23,420 nt of DNA, taken from assembly GCA_028689195.1 (NCBI GenBank), contig JAQTWR010000003.1:1-23420 (forward strand). The letters are read 5' to 3'. A model generated the notes under the pieces. That model had not been told where the DNA came from. It saw only the letters and a list, made by a program, of their open reading frames with translations, and ran no database searches. The translations under genes were made by a program, and so were the position numbers. The stretch comes from Anaerolineales bacterium (GTDB lineage: Bacteria; Chloroflexota; Anaerolineae; Anaerolineales; Villigracilaceae). This document shows positions 1 to 7,841 of this stretch, piece by piece (position 1 is the stretch's first letter; the number at the start of each line of letters is the position of its first letter).

Positions 1-1116
1 TTCTTCGATGGCGTAACGGTCTGTCATGCCCGCAATGTAATCGCAGATTGTGCGTTCCAGTCCGCGCTTTTCGACAAAAAATTGAACATGATCCGGCAGC
101 ATGGCTGGCTCGGCGCGGTAGGCTTGGAACAGGTCTGAAATAATGCGCTCGGCTTTGACCTGCATCCGCATAACGCGGTAATGACGATACAGTTTTTTAT
201 ACAGAAGGTCTTTTAGTTCGCGGTTGCGTCGTTGCATTTCTTCGCTATAACCGATGAGGTTATATTTCATCTTTTGAACGTCCAACGCGCTTTTAACCTT
301 GCTGTCTTTGATGCGCGCTTCTGTGGCTTGCAACATATCCGTCACCATCAACCCGACCAAATGGCGGATCATGCGGTGACGTTCCATATCTTCGAGGACG
401 TTTCCGCGCCAATTATACGTCTCGCGCAGAATTTCCCATAAAGCCACGCCCTCCAAAATTTGAGGGAAGATCATCCCGGAGCGCAACCCATCGTCGAGGT
501 CATGGGTGGTGTACGCGAGTTCATCCGCCACATTTGCGATCTGCGTTTCAAGGTTGCCGCGCAAATCGGGGTTGAAGTCGCGCGCGTCGGAAAGGTCGTA
601 TTCCGATTCGTGCTTGACCATGCCTTCGCGCACTTCCCAAGTGAGGTTCAATCCGGGAAATTCGGGATAGCGCTGTTCGAGTTCGGTGACAATGCGCAAC
701 GATTGTTTGTTATGATCGAATCCGCCAAAGTCTTTCATCAAACGGGCAAGCGCGACTTCGCCCGAATGTCCAAACGGGGAGTGACCGAGATCGTGCGCGA
801 GGCAGACCGTCTCGACAAGGTCTTCGTTTGCGCCAAGCGCGCGCGCCAGCGTCCGCCCGATTTGCGCGACTTCGAGGGTATGCGTCAGCCGCGTGCGGAA
901 GTAATCGCCTTCAAAGTTCACGAAGACTTGCGTCTTATATTCCAGCCTGCGAAAAGCGGTGGTGTGCAGTATCCTGTCGCGGTCGCGTTGAAAAGAGGTG
1001 CGATAATTTGGCTCGTTATCCAAATAGGCGCGTCCCTTTGAAGCCCCGCTGCGCGCGCCATAAGGCGCAAGGCTTCTATCTTCGATCTCTTCGAGATTTT
1101 GGCGGGTAAAAAACAT
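1..1116 (-). CDS. dgt: dGTP triphosphohydrolase-like HD-domain protein (3' end outside window)
   Basis: The reverse strand is open from an ATG at 1116 to the window edge (372 codons, no stop). It begins MFFTRQNLEEIEDRSLAPYG and carries the family block RDRDRILHTTAFRRLEYKTQ near residues 43-62. The HD-domain core LAHDLGHSPFGHSG has the metal-binding His-Asp pair at H108-D109, and DHNKQSLRIVTELE follows. These are hallmarks of deoxyguanosinetriphosphate triphosphohydrolase-like proteins, which cleave dNTPs to the deoxynucleoside and triphosphate and so adjust dNTP pools. Substrate preference cannot be read from the sequence. A weak AAGG lies upstream of the ATG. The gene is 68 bp downstream of tRNA-Leu on the same strand, so co-transcription is possible. 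Plus-strand ORFs across it are antisense shadows. Confidence 0.93.
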   Translation of the reverse strand, partial: MFFTRQNLEEIEDRSLAPYGARSGASKGRAYLDNEPNYRTSFQRDRDRILHTTAFRRLEYKTQVFVNFEGDYFRTRLTHTLEVAQIGRTLARALGANEDLVETVCLAHDLGHSPFGHSGEVALARLMKDFGGFDHNKQSLRIVTELEQRYPEFPGLNLTWEVREGMVKHESEYDLSDARDFNPDLRGNLETQIANVADELAYTTHDLDDGLRSGMIFPQILEGVALWEILRETYNWRGNVLEDMERHRMIRHLVGLMVTDMLQATEARIKDSKVKSALDVQKMKYNLIGYSEEMQRRNRELKDLLYKKLYRHYRVMRMQVKAERIISDLFQAYRAEPAMLPDHVQFFVEKRGLERTICDYIAGMTDRYAIEE

Positions 1117-1136
1117 GGCTGCCTTTAGATAAAAGA

Positions 1137-1179
1137 TGTCATTGCGCCCTCTGAAGTTCTTCAGGTTTTCGCAATGACA
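1137..1179. repeat. Palindromic intergenic repeat (TGTCATTGCG family)
   Basis: TGTCATTGCG at 1137-1146 is matched by its exact reverse complement CGCAATGACA at 1170-1179, separated by 23 bp. A variant of the same element lies at 11591-11628 and a fragment at 2844-2873. This one sits between tRNA-Leu and dgt. The hairpin has no T-run on the minus strand, so it is not an obvious terminator. Confidence 0.75.
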
Positions 1180-1184
1180 TTGAG

Positions 1185-1268
1185 TGGGGCGAGAGGGGGT
1201 CGAACCCTCACGTTGTTACCAACGACAGATTTTAAGTCTGTTGCGTCTGCCGATTCCGCCATCGCCCC
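1185..1268 (-). tRNA. tRNA-Leu, anticodon UAA
   Basis: The reverse strand folds as a type II tRNA. Acceptor arms are GGGGCGA and TCGCCCC. The anticodon stem ACAGA/TCTGT encloses the loop CTTAAAA, giving anticodon TAA. There is a long variable arm (GTTGGTAACAAC region), and a T-arm GAGGG-TTCGACC-CCCTC. Discriminator base is A, and CCA is not encoded. The long variable arm plus the TAA anticodon identifies tRNA-Leu. A TAAAAT box on the minus strand at 1279-1284 is a possible -10 element. Confidence 0.95.
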
Positions 1269-1336
1269 AGCGACGCTTATTTTACTATAAATTGAATTTT
1301 CGCGGAAATGATTTTCAAAATTCCAATTGTGTTGAA

Positions 1337-1385
1337 TTGTACAGAATCAAATTTTAATGGTAGAGTATGTAAATAAATTTCACAA
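1337..1385 (+). promoter_or_regulatory. Possible rex promoter with a Rex-like half-site
   Basis: A TTGTAC hexamer (1337-1342) lies 18 bp before TAGAGT (1361-1366), a weak sigma-70-like pair. TTCACAA at 1379-1385 is a perfect half of the known Rex operator TTGTGAA-N4-TTCACAA. The other half is not conserved, so autoregulation is only a suggestion. The preceding 60 bp are AT-rich without other clear signals. Confidence 0.3.
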
Positions 1386-1400
1386 ACGCGAGGGCGTCTT

Positions 1401-2018
1401 ATGAATGCAGATAAAATTCCTGATATTATCATCGGCCGGCTGCCCATTTACCTGCGCGCCTTACAACGCATGGCTGACAGCGGACTGAGAACGATCTCTT
1501 CGCAGGAACTCGGCGAGATGGTCGGCGTTTCTGCGGCGCAAATCCGCAAAGATATTTCCCAATTTGGCGAGTTTGGCAAACAAGGCACGGGATATTCCAT
1601 CGCTTATTTGCTGGAGAAATTGCGCGAAATTCTCAAAGTAGACCGCATCTGGAATGTGGCGTTAGTCGGCGCGGGAGATATGGGGCACGCGCTGGCGCGT
1701 TATCAAGGCTTCGTCAATCGCGGGTTCAAAGTCGTGATGGTCTTCGATAACGATCAAAACAAGATCGGGCAGCATATCGGCGACTTTATCATTGAAGACA
1801 CCGCTAATATGATAGAAAGAATAAAATCAGCCAATATCAAAATTGCCATGCTGACCGTTCCCGCTCCAGCCGCGCAACACATCGCAGACGACCTTGTAGA
1901 GGCGGGCGTGAAGGCAATTCTCAATTACGCCCCTATCAGCCTCAACGTGCCAAAAAGCGTCAAGGTGCAATATATTGATCCGTCCATCCATTTGCAGCGC
2001 ATGACGTTCTATGTTTAA
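1401..2018 (+). CDS. rex: Redox-sensing transcriptional repressor Rex
   Basis: The product has 205 residues, close to the usual ~210 of Rex. The N-terminal winged helix (about residues 1-80) contains ISSQELGEMVGVSAAQIRKD and FGEFGKQGTGY, the DNA-contacting region. A Rossmann domain follows, with dinucleotide motif VALVGAGDMG near residues 89-98, then a C-terminal domain-swap helix ending IHLQRMTFYV. Rex homodimers bind operators when NADH/NAD+ is low and release DNA when NADH binds. They typically control fermentation, respiration and glycolytic genes. The start is supported by a GAGGG Shine-Dalgarno about 9 bp upstream. The gene is monocistronic, converging on the protease-like gene across a shared terminator. 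A candidate target site lies at the gap promoter in this window. Confidence 0.96.
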   Translation: MNADKIPDIIIGRLPIYLRALQRMADSGLRTISSQELGEMVGVSAAQIRKDISQFGEFGKQGTGYSIAYLLEKLREILKVDRIWNVALVGAGDMGHALARYQGFVNRGFKVVMVFDNDQNKIGQHIGDFIIEDTANMIERIKSANIKIAMLTVPAPAAQHIADDLVEAGVKAILNYAPISLNVPKSVKVQYIDPSIHLQRMTFYV

Positions 2019-2050
2019 GTAAAACAAAATTCGACCAACAGCAGCGCGGG

Positions 2051-2079
2051 GCGGCGGGATTTTTCCGCCGTCCCGCCGC
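2051..2079. terminator. Bidirectional rho-independent terminator between rex and the protease-like gene
   Basis: GCGGCGGGA (2051-2059) pairs with TCCCGCCGC (2071-2079). An inner loop contains TTTTT, and ATTTTA follows on the plus strand. It abuts the stop codon of the convergent minus-strand gene, so it may serve both transcripts. Confidence 0.75.
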
Positions 2080-2831
2080 TATTTTACGTCCACCCCAATT
2101 ATCTTCGCGGCGGCGCGATGAAGAATCATCACGGGCAGCAAAAGAATGAGATGCAGAATCATACTCAACCCAAATAAAGTCGCGGCGGCGGCGAGGAAAC
2201 TATCCAACAACGGGGCGAGATTTTCCAACATCCACGCGCCCGCGCCCGCAAAAACCGCCAACGCCAACAAGATGGACGCCCCCAATCCAAAGGGAAGCCA
2301 GGCGTGCCGATCCGCTTCGGAGGGCGTCATGGTGCTGGATACCGCGAAGATAAGATAAAACCATACATAAAAGTCGGGGATTTTGGGGAGCAGGGTTATT
2401 CCGCGAAAGAACAAGTCGAAATTTCCGTTCTCGACCATATTCCAAAGCACGTTCAATTGCATACGATTCACGCCCGCGTATGCGACAAACAGACTGCCCG
2501 CAATCAAAGGCGCGGCGCCGATCAACGAGTCGCGGACAATATCGGTTTGGGCGGTTTCGACATACCCGAGTTGCAGCCGTCCGTCGTCCATCGTGGTCGG
2601 GATGAGCGAGAAGCCGCCCGTGCGAACGCGCAGTAATTTCGCCATTAAAAAATGACTCAGTTCGTGCAGTAGAACGCCGGGGAAAAATAAGACTGAAAAT
2701 AAGCCTATCGTCAATTGCGGGTTGCGCGTGAGGATGAGAAATATCGCTTGTATTTCACGATGCAAACGCCGCTGGAGAAAGACCAGCGGCGCAAGCATGG
2801 AGATAAATAAAAGTAAACCTGTGATGGGCAT
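2079..2831 (-). CDS. Multi-pass membrane protein with HExxH motif, M50-like metalloprotease candidate
   Basis: The product has 250 residues and several hydrophobic segments. HELSH (H56-E57-H60) sits in the membrane segment VLFFPGVLLHELSHFLMAKL, matching the zinc-binding HExxH of site-2-protease/M50-like proteases. The canonical second M50 motif (NxxPxxxLDG) is not evident. TMTPSEADRHAW in the second half is a possible third-ligand region. The gene follows tpiA by 45 bp, a spacer filled by a dispersed-repeat fragment, and is probably the last cistron of the kinase-tpiA operon. No Shine-Dalgarno precedes the ATG. A TATAAA box ends 5 bp upstream, so a second, leaderless transcript is conceivable. 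Substrate unknown, and catalytic activity is inferred only from HExxH. Confidence 0.7.
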   Translation of the reverse strand: MPITGLLLFISMLAPLVFLQRRLHREIQAIFLILTRNPQLTIGLFSVLFFPGVLLHELSHFLMAKLLRVRTGGFSLIPTTMDDGRLQLGYVETAQTDIVRDSLIGAAPLIAGSLFVAYAGVNRMQLNVLWNMVENGNFDLFFRGITLLPKIPDFYVWFYLIFAVSSTMTPSEADRHAWLPFGLGASILLALAVFAGAGAWMLENLAPLLDSFLAAAATLFGLSMILHLILLLPVMILHRAAAKIIGVDVK

Positions 2832-2843
2832 AAAAATTTATAT

Positions 2844-2873
2844 CGCTGCGCGCAGAGCGCTTCGTCGCAATGA
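2844..2873. repeat. Fragment of the CATTGCG-type dispersed repeat
   Basis: The reverse strand reads CATTGCGACGAAGCGC followed by a GC-rich palindromic tail, resembling one arm of the elements at 1137-1179 and 11591-11628. It fills the tpiA/protease-like spacer. Confidence 0.45.
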
Positions 2874-2876
2874 GTT

Positions 2877-3635
2877 TTATTTTGCGGCAGCTTTTGTGAT
2901 GGCGACAAATTCGTCAATCTTCAAACTTGCGCCGCCGACCAGCGCGCCGTCAATATCAGGCTGGTTAAAAAATTCCGCCGCGTTTGCTGATGTGACCGAA
3001 CCGCCGTACAGGACGCGAATCGCTTGCGCGGTTTCAGCGCCGTATAACTCGGCGAGCGCCGGGCGGATCACGTCTTTGACGACCGCGTTGGCTTCGTTTC
3101 CGTTGGAGGCTTTGCCTGTGCCAATCGCCCACACGGGTTCGTAGGCGACGACCATGCGCGGGGCATACTCGGCGGAGACTCCTTTGAGGCTCGATTTCAC
3201 TTGCGCCGAAACGACTTCGCGGGTTTGTTTTGCTTCGTATTGTTCCAGCGTTTCGCCTACGCAGACAATGGGCGTCAAGTCAATGGACTGTGCGGCGAGC
3301 AGTTTGCGGTTGACGATCCCGTCCGTTTCGCCGAAATATGCGCGGCGTTCCGAGTGACCGAGAATGACGTATCCGCAGAGTTCCTTGACCATCGCGGGAG
3401 AGACCTCGCCGGTGAACGCGCCTTTCTCTTCCCAATGCATATTCTGCGCGCCAAGACCAATATCCGAGCCTTCGAGCAGCGCAGAGGCTGCCATCAGCGC
3501 CATGAACGGCGGACAGATTACTTTTTCCACGCCGTTGATTTCGCGCAGTTGCAGGCTCATTTTGAAGACCAAGTCGCGCGTTTCGGCGACGGTCTTATTC
3601 ATCTTCCAATTTCCAGCTACTAATGGTTTTCGCAT
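2877..3635 (-). CDS. tpiA: Triosephosphate isomerase
   Basis: The product has 252 residues, the standard length. It carries the N-terminal GNWKMNK with the substrate lysine, ILGHSERR with the electrophilic histidine, AYEPVWAIGTGK with the catalytic glutamate and flexible loop 6, and the phosphate-binding LYGGSV and GALVGGASL. It interconverts dihydroxyacetone phosphate and glyceraldehyde 3-phosphate in the cytoplasm. The start is set by AAGGA 7 bp upstream. Only 9 bp separate it from the stop of the kinase gene, so the two are almost certainly co-transcribed. gap and pgk lie in a separate operon about 3 kb away, an unusual split from the common gap-pgk-tpi cluster. Confidence 0.98.
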   Translation of the reverse strand: MRKPLVAGNWKMNKTVAETRDLVFKMSLQLREINGVEKVICPPFMALMAASALLEGSDIGLGAQNMHWEEKGAFTGEVSPAMVKELCGYVILGHSERRAYFGETDGIVNRKLLAAQSIDLTPIVCVGETLEQYEAKQTREVVSAQVKSSLKGVSAEYAPRMVVAYEPVWAIGTGKASNGNEANAVVKDVIRPALAELYGAETAQAIRVLYGGSVTSANAAEFFNQPDIDGALVGGASLKIDEFVAITKAAAK

Positions 3636-3644
3636 AATTATTCC

Positions 3645-5402
3645 TTATCGCAAAGATTTAAGAAAGCTATCCGCCATGCGGCGAATCCATTCGGGGATGG
3701 CATTGTTCTCGGAAAGCGAAGTGAAAATATCGAGCGCTTTTTTGTTATCGCCTTCCTTCATGGCGATCTCGGCTTCAAACAAAGACGCTTCGGGCATATC
3801 GGGTTTTATTTTTTTTGCCTGCTCCAACTGGCGTTTTGCTTCTTCGATTTTTCCGCTATAAAGCGCGTGACGTCCGCGCGCGAGGTGCGCGAGCGGCTGA
3901 TTGAAATTATCGAGGCGGTCGAAAAACTTGAGTTCAAACGACGCGATTTTCTCGGAGGCTTTGTACACGGATTCGCGCAAATTATTTTGCAAATCTTCGG
4001 GCATTTCGCCGCCCTTATAGATTGGCGCGACGCGCATATACATACTTGCCGCGAGAGTCCACGCCTCGCGCTTTGTATATTCTTCCGCGGCTTTGAGAAA
4101 GAAGTCGGGCTTATTTGGGTCCGCCAGATTTGCAGCCTGCGTCATTTCATCGAACGCGGTGCGGAGTTCTTTGGCGTCCCAAAGCGCGAGAGAAAGCCGC
4201 AAGTGCGCGTCGGGATTGCGCGGGTCTTTAGCGACTTCGTCTATCGCGATTTGCACGTCAGACGGGGGATTCTGATTACCGGGAGGCGGGGGAGGCTGCG
4301 TGGGGCGAACGGCTTGCGTAGCGACAGGCATGGGAGACGCAACGACAGGAAGTTCCGCTGGTTTGCGGTTATAGCGAAACGCCGCGAACAAGACAACCGC
4401 GCAGCAGATTAAACTCAACGCGCCGCCAGCCGCCCACCGCCATGCTGCGCGCTTCTTTTTTTCTTCGGGAAGTTTTTTAGTCGCTTGGCTATCCGCCTGC
4501 GGTTGCGGATTCGTTTTATCATCCTTGACTATCGAGGCGCGCATCACGATTGCCGTGCCTTGCATGGGAACGCCAGACTCAGTCCACGCATCTTTGAACG
4601 CTTTGATTAATTCCTCGACCGTAGCGTAACGGTCGGCGCGGTCTTTTGCCAGCGACTTCAATAAGACACGCTGAACGGATTCAGGCACGTTGGGATTAAC
4701 GCTCGTCGGCAAAGGCAGGGGCGTATAAATATGGTCGTGAATAATAGAGAAGGGCGTATCGGCGGTGAAAGGGACGCGCCCGACCACCATCTCATAAAGC
4801 ATGACGCCGAAGGAATAAATATCCGTCCCGGCGTCGAGGTCTTTTTTGCCCATCGCCTGTTCGGGAGAAATATACTGCGGCGTGCCCATAATCGAGTCGG
4901 ACGACATGGTTGATTCGCCCGCTTCGGCGATACGCGCGAGACCAAAATCCGCGAGGTATATCGCGCCGTCAGTTGCAATCATCACATTCGACGGTTTAAT
5001 ATCGCGGTGCAGAATCCCCTGACGGTGCGCGTACGCCAGCGCGTATCCCACCGAGTTGACGACATGTTCGATTTCAGCCGAAGTCAACGGACCTTGATTC
5101 AAACGCGCTTTGAGCGTATCGCCTTCGATATATTTCATCACCAAATAGGGTCGCCCCTCGTGTTCGGAGTAATCATAAATGGGGACGATATTGGTATGCT
5201 CCAAACGCGCAACCACGCGCGCCTCGCGTTGAAAGCGCATTGTAAAAGTTTGGTCTTGATTAAAAGCGGGATGTAAAACCTTCAGCGCGACATAACGGTC
5301 AAGAGAGGCATGATAGGCTTTATAAACCGTCGCCATTCCACCCTGCCCCAGTTGTTCGATGATCCGATACGGACCAACGTTTTCGCCGATATTGAAAGAC
5401 AT
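3645..5402 (-). CDS. Membrane Ser/Thr protein kinase (PknB-type) with extracytoplasmic TPR-like repeats
   Basis: The product has 585 residues. The kinase domain (about 12-270) has the glycine loop LGQGGMATVYKA, invariant lysine in VALK (K41), catalytic HRDIKPSNV (D134), DFGLAR (D152) and GTPQYISPEQ. All residues for activity are present. A charged linker is followed by one transmembrane helix (about 325-346, GGALSLICCAVVLFAAF). A Pro-rich stretch (QPPPPPG) and a TPR-like region to the end follow (for example NPDAHLRLSLALWDAKEL and AHLARGRHALYSGKIEEAKR). The kinase is cytoplasmic and the TPR part probably outside. PASTA domains are absent, so the ligand would not be peptidoglycan via PASTA. 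GGAG lies 7 bp upstream of the ATG. The gene leads the operon with tpiA and the protease-like gene. Substrates unknown. Confidence 0.95.
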   Translation of the reverse strand: MSFNIGENVGPYRIIEQLGQGGMATVYKAYHASLDRYVALKVLHPAFNQDQTFTMRFQREARVVARLEHTNIVPIYDYSEHEGRPYLVMKYIEGDTLKARLNQGPLTSAEIEHVVNSVGYALAYAHRQGILHRDIKPSNVMIATDGAIYLADFGLARIAEAGESTMSSDSIMGTPQYISPEQAMGKKDLDAGTDIYSFGVMLYEMVVGRVPFTADTPFSIIHDHIYTPLPLPTSVNPNVPESVQRVLLKSLAKDRADRYATVEELIKAFKDAWTESGVPMQGTAIVMRASIVKDDKTNPQPQADSQATKKLPEEKKKRAAWRWAAGGALSLICCAVVLFAAFRYNRKPAELPVVASPMPVATQAVRPTQPPPPPGNQNPPSDVQIAIDEVAKDPRNPDAHLRLSLALWDAKELRTAFDEMTQAANLADPNKPDFFLKAAEEYTKREAWTLAASMYMRVAPIYKGGEMPEDLQNNLRESVYKASEKIASFELKFFDRLDNFNQPLAHLARGRHALYSGKIEEAKRQLEQAKKIKPDMPEASLFEAEIAMKEGDNKKALDIFTSLSENNAIPEWIRRMADSFLKSLR

Positions 5403-5430
5403 ATAGATTCTCCGCGCGCAATTTTTTCCG

Positions 5431-5436
5431 ATTATA
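5431..5436 (-). promoter_or_regulatory. -10 box of the kinase-tpiA operon
   Basis: The reverse strand has a perfect TATAAT 28 bp upstream of the kinase ATG, a fitting distance for a short leader that contains the GGAG ribosome site. No convincing -35 hexamer is visible at 16-18 bp. Confidence 0.5.
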
Positions 5437-5476
5437 GCCGAGCGTTCTGGATTTGGGTTATCTTGCGGTAAATTGT

Positions 5477-5498
5477 TTGTAAATTAGAATGATTACAA
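5477..5498. promoter_or_regulatory. Dyad TTGTAA-N10-TTACAA, possible operator
   Basis: TTGTAA (5477-5482) and TTACAA (5493-5498) form a perfect inverted repeat between the divergent kinase and small membrane protein promoters. The spacing of about two helical turns suits a dimeric regulator. No assignment can be made. Confidence 0.3.
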
Positions 5499-5531
5499 GC
5501 GCAAATCTTTATGCTGTAAACGGGGTTCATG

Positions 5532-5537
5532 TATAAT
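5532..5537 (+). promoter_or_regulatory. -10 box for the small membrane protein gene
   Basis: Perfect TATAAT preceded directly by TG. Transcription would begin near 5544, downstream of the in-frame ATG at 5529. This argues for translation from the ATG at 5571. The -35 region (TTATGC at 5509-5514) is weak. Confidence 0.5.
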
Positions 5538-5570
5538 AACCATAGCCCAATTGGTTTTCTGGAAAATAAC

Positions 5571-5969
5571 ATGACCTATAACAAATTCGTTCGATATGTT
5601 CTAATATTCGAAGCCATCGCGCTGAACGCAGGGACTGGCGCGTTGTGCCTTTTCGCGCCGCGCCTTTTCGTCTCGCAGTTCAGCGCGGATGCAATGCCCG
5701 CCGCGGGATATGAATTCATCCGCTGGTATGGCGTGCTGCTATGGGTACTCGCGTTTTATGTCCTGAGAATCCTGCCTGCAAACGATAACCGCCTGCTTGC
5801 GCCGGCAGTGGAAGCGCTGCTTTTTGGAGATATTATTCATCTCTTTGCCATTTATATGTTTTACCGCGCCGCGCCGATTTGGTCGTTTCCTTTTTTCATC
5901 ATGCTCGGATTTACAGTCTCATTAGCGGTCATCCGCTCGATTTGGGTCTACAAATACAACAATCAATAA
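5571..5969 (+). CDS. Small integral membrane protein of unknown function
   Basis: The product has 132 residues from the ATG at 5571 (MTYNKFVRYVLIFEAIALNA). This start has GGAAAA 5-10 bp upstream. The longer frame starting at 5529 overlaps the TATAAT box at 5532-5537 and is unlikely. About four hydrophobic helices are visible: near residues 7-28, 45-63, 74-96 and 100-124. The C-terminus is short and basic (WVYKYNNQ). No catalytic or binding motif is recognised. It is a lone plus-strand gene between two minus-strand operons, ending at a shared terminator. Confidence 0.75.
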   Translation: MTYNKFVRYVLIFEAIALNAGTGALCLFAPRLFVSQFSADAMPAAGYEFIRWYGVLLWVLAFYVLRILPANDNRLLAPAVEALLFGDIIHLFAIYMFYRAAPIWSFPFFIMLGFTVSLAVIRSIWVYKYNNQ

Positions 5970-5990
5970 CGCGCGCCTGATTTGGACGCA

Positions 5991-6037
5991 AAAATACGAC
6001 CCGCCTCCAAGGATCAATTCCACGGCGAGTCGTATTT
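5991..6037. terminator. Bidirectional intrinsic terminator
   Basis: AAAATACGAC (5991-6000) plus CCGCC pairs with GGCG and GTCGTATTTT (6024-6037). Flanking A-runs and T-runs suit termination on both strands. It lies between the convergent membrane protein gene and the end of the gap-pgk operon. Confidence 0.8.
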
Positions 6038-6057
6038 TGTTTTATATGAAAAGAAAT

Positions 6058-6567
6058 TTACTTGCTGATTAATCCGGGCGAGAAATTAATCGCGCCATCG
6101 GGATTCGGCGTGAAAATAATTCGATAGACCGGGGTAGGACCATTACCGCAGAACAACGTCCAGCCTTCTTCCCAAACTCCATCGCCGTCCGGTTCTTTGC
6201 TCACTACAATAATCGTTGCCGCAGGAAGCGGATTCTTGCAATCGGCGTCATCTTCCGCCAGCGAGGTAACAAAATCCCAAACCCGCTTTCGCAGCTCGTT
6301 ATTTCCGCGCCCGCCCTGCGGAATATTCGGATCATAGGGTTCTTCCGCTTCTGCTGTGGGAATGACTGGATTGCCCGGCTCTTCGGTTGGGAAGTCATAA
6401 TCGAAAGACGGGGGAGTCGCGCTGGTTACCCAATCGAGCGAGAACATGCCCACCCCCGTAATCAGGCACAAAACCGCCGCGCTGCAACAACAGGCGACGA
6501 TAATCGCAACCGCGATGATAACAGGAATATTTGTCGTTTTCTTTTTAGGCTCTGACACAGATTCCAT
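6058..6567 (-). CDS. Membrane-anchored hypothetical protein, third gene of the gap-pgk operon
   Basis: The product has 169 residues from the ATG at 6567, which has GGAGG 6 bp upstream. The longer open frame reaching 6639 would overlap pgk and has no ribosome site. A basic N-terminus (EPKKKTT) leads into one hydrophobic helix (about residues 14-40, VIIAVAIIVACCC then AAVLCLITGVGMF). An acidic, Pro-rich stalk and a compact C-terminal domain of about 75 residues follow, with two cysteines (DADCKNP and TLFCGNG) that could form a disulfide outside the cell. It lies 25 bp after the pgk stop, so it is co-transcribed. I recognise no family and see no link to glycolysis beyond position. Confidence 0.8.
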   Translation of the reverse strand: MESVSEPKKKTTNIPVIIAVAIIVACCCSAAVLCLITGVGMFSLDWVTSATPPSFDYDFPTEEPGNPVIPTAEAEEPYDPNIPQGGRGNNELRKRVWDFVTSLAEDDADCKNPLPAATIIVVSKEPDGDGVWEEGWTLFCGNGPTPVYRIIFTPNPDGAINFSPGLISK

Positions 6568-6592
6568 TTTATCCTCCAATGCTTCGACAAAA

Positions 6593-7765
6593 TTATTTAT
6601 CGAGCAGCGCCGCAACGCCGGGGAGTTCTTTTCCTTCAAGAAATTCGAGCGACGCGCCGCCGCCAGTAGAAACGTGCGTCATTTGTTTGGCGACGCCCGC
6701 TTTTTTAACCGCGCTCGCGGAATCTCCGCCGCCTATCACTGTGATCGCGCCGGATTCCGCCAACATCTTCGCCAATGCAAAAGTGCCTTCGGCAAACTTC
6801 GGCATTTCAAACACGCCGACGGGACCGTTCCAAACAACCAACTTGACTCCGGTTAGCGAAGTTCTATACAGTTCGAGCGTTTTCGGTCCAACGTCCAACA
6901 TGCGCCAGCCCGCGGGGATTTGATCCACATCCACAGTTTGCGTATTCGCGTCCGCGTCGAATTTATCCGCGATGATCGCGTCCACTGGCAAAATTAATTT
7001 ATCGCCAAGTTTGCCAAGCAAGGTCTTCGCGGTTTCAATCGCTTCCGCTTCGACAAGGCTATCCTGCATGTTGATTCCCTTTGCAGCGAGAAAAGTATTC
7101 GCCATGCCGCCGCCGATAATCAACTTATCGCATTTGGACGCGAGCGTTTCCACCACCAAAATCTTATCTGAAATTTTCGCGCCGCCAAGAATGGCGATGT
7201 AAGGATGTTCGGGATTCGCAACCGCGCGTCCAAGATATTCAAGTTCCTGTTCCATCAAGAAGCCGGAAACGGCGGGAAGGAAACGCGCCACGCCCTCGGT
7301 GGACGAGTGCGCGCGGTGCGCCGAACCAAACGCATCGTTGACGTAAACGTCGCCGAGCGCCGCCATTTGTTTGGCAAGTTCAAGATCGTTCTTTTCTTCG
7401 CCCGCGTGGAAGCGCGTATTTTCGAGCATCAACACATCGCCCGCTTTTAATTCCCGCGCCATCCGCTCAACTTCCGCGCCAACGCAATCGGGAGCCATTT
7501 GCACGGGCTTGCCCAATAACGCGGATAGAGATTCCGAAGCGGCTTTCAAACTGAATTCAGAATCGAATCCGCCTTTGGGGCGACCAAGATGACTCATCAA
7601 AATCAACGACGCGCCTTGCTCCAAAACATACTGAATGGTAGGCAGCGCGGCTTTGATGCGCTTATCGTCGGTCACTTTGCCGTCCGCCATCGGCACGTTA
7701 AAATCCACGCGCATGAGAACGCGTTTATTTTTTAGGTCAATATCTTTTACGGTTTTCTTGTTCAT
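6593..7765 (-). CDS. pgk: Phosphoglycerate kinase
   Basis: The product has 390 residues, standard for bacterial enzymes. It carries N-terminal [32 protein letters not shown], the substrate-binding [23 protein letters not shown], the nucleotide-site [11 protein letters not shown], and C-terminal [12 protein letters not shown] and [15 protein letters not shown]. It catalyses ATP formation from 1,3-bisphosphoglycerate in the cytoplasm. It follows gap by 76 bp, a spacer made mostly of a tandem/inverted repeat that leaves no Shine-Dalgarno before the ATG. Initiation may be weak or rely on coupling. Co-transcribed with gap and the downstream hypothetical. Confidence 0.98.
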   Translation of the reverse strand: MNKKTVKDIDLKNKRVLMRVDFNVPMADGKVTDDKRIKAALPTIQYVLEQGASLILMSHLGRPKGGFDSEFSLKAASESLSALLGKPVQMAPDCVGAEVERMARELKAGDVLMLENTRFHAGEEKNDLELAKQMAALGDVYVNDAFGSAHRAHSSTEGVARFLPAVSGFLMEQELEYLGRAVANPEHPYIAILGGAKISDKILVVETLASKCDKLIIGGGMANTFLAAKGINMQDSLVEAEAIETAKTLLGKLGDKLILPVDAIIADKFDADANTQTVDVDQIPAGWRMLDVGPKTLELYRTSLTGVKLVVWNGPVGVFEMPKFAEGTFALAKMLAESGAITVIGGGDSASAVKKAGVAKQMTHVSTGGGASLEFLEGKELPGVAALLDK

Positions 7766-7771
7766 AGTCAG

Positions 7772-7836
7772 TTAGGCGATTAGGCAATTAGGGATTAGGA
7801 AAACCTAATCGCCTAATTGCCTAATTACCAATCCCT
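7772..7836. repeat. Heptamer/octamer repeat with dyad symmetry between gap and pgk
   Basis: Units of TTAGGCGA, TTAGGCAA and TTAGGGA run in one orientation and then return as CCTAATCGCCTAATTGCC, forming a long imperfect AT-rich hairpin. The same architecture with other unit words appears at 17942-18010 and 21808-21835. It could modulate gap versus pgk expression by attenuation or mRNA end protection (inference). Confidence 0.75.
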
Positions 7837-7841
7837 AATAA

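Noticed and set aside
460..1041. 193-codon plus-strand open frame
   Set aside because: Antisense to the dgt-like gene, which has clear HD-domain motifs; no recognisable protein features.
1327..1344. Full Rex operator upstream of rex at TTGTGTTGAATTGTACAG
   Set aside because: The right half does not match TTCACAA at enough positions; only the half-site at 1379-1385 is retained as a weak candidate.
5529..5570. Upstream ATG for the small membrane protein
   Set aside because: It overlaps the TATAAT box at 5532-5537, so the transcript would start after it; the ATG at 5571 is better placed.
6568..6639. N-terminal extension of the hypothetical after pgk
   Set aside because: It would overlap pgk and lacks a ribosome site, while the ATG at 6567 has GGAGG at the right distance.
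7772..7836. CRISPR-like array from repeated TTAGGCAA units
   Set aside because: Units are 7-8 bases with no unique spacers and no cas genes are present.
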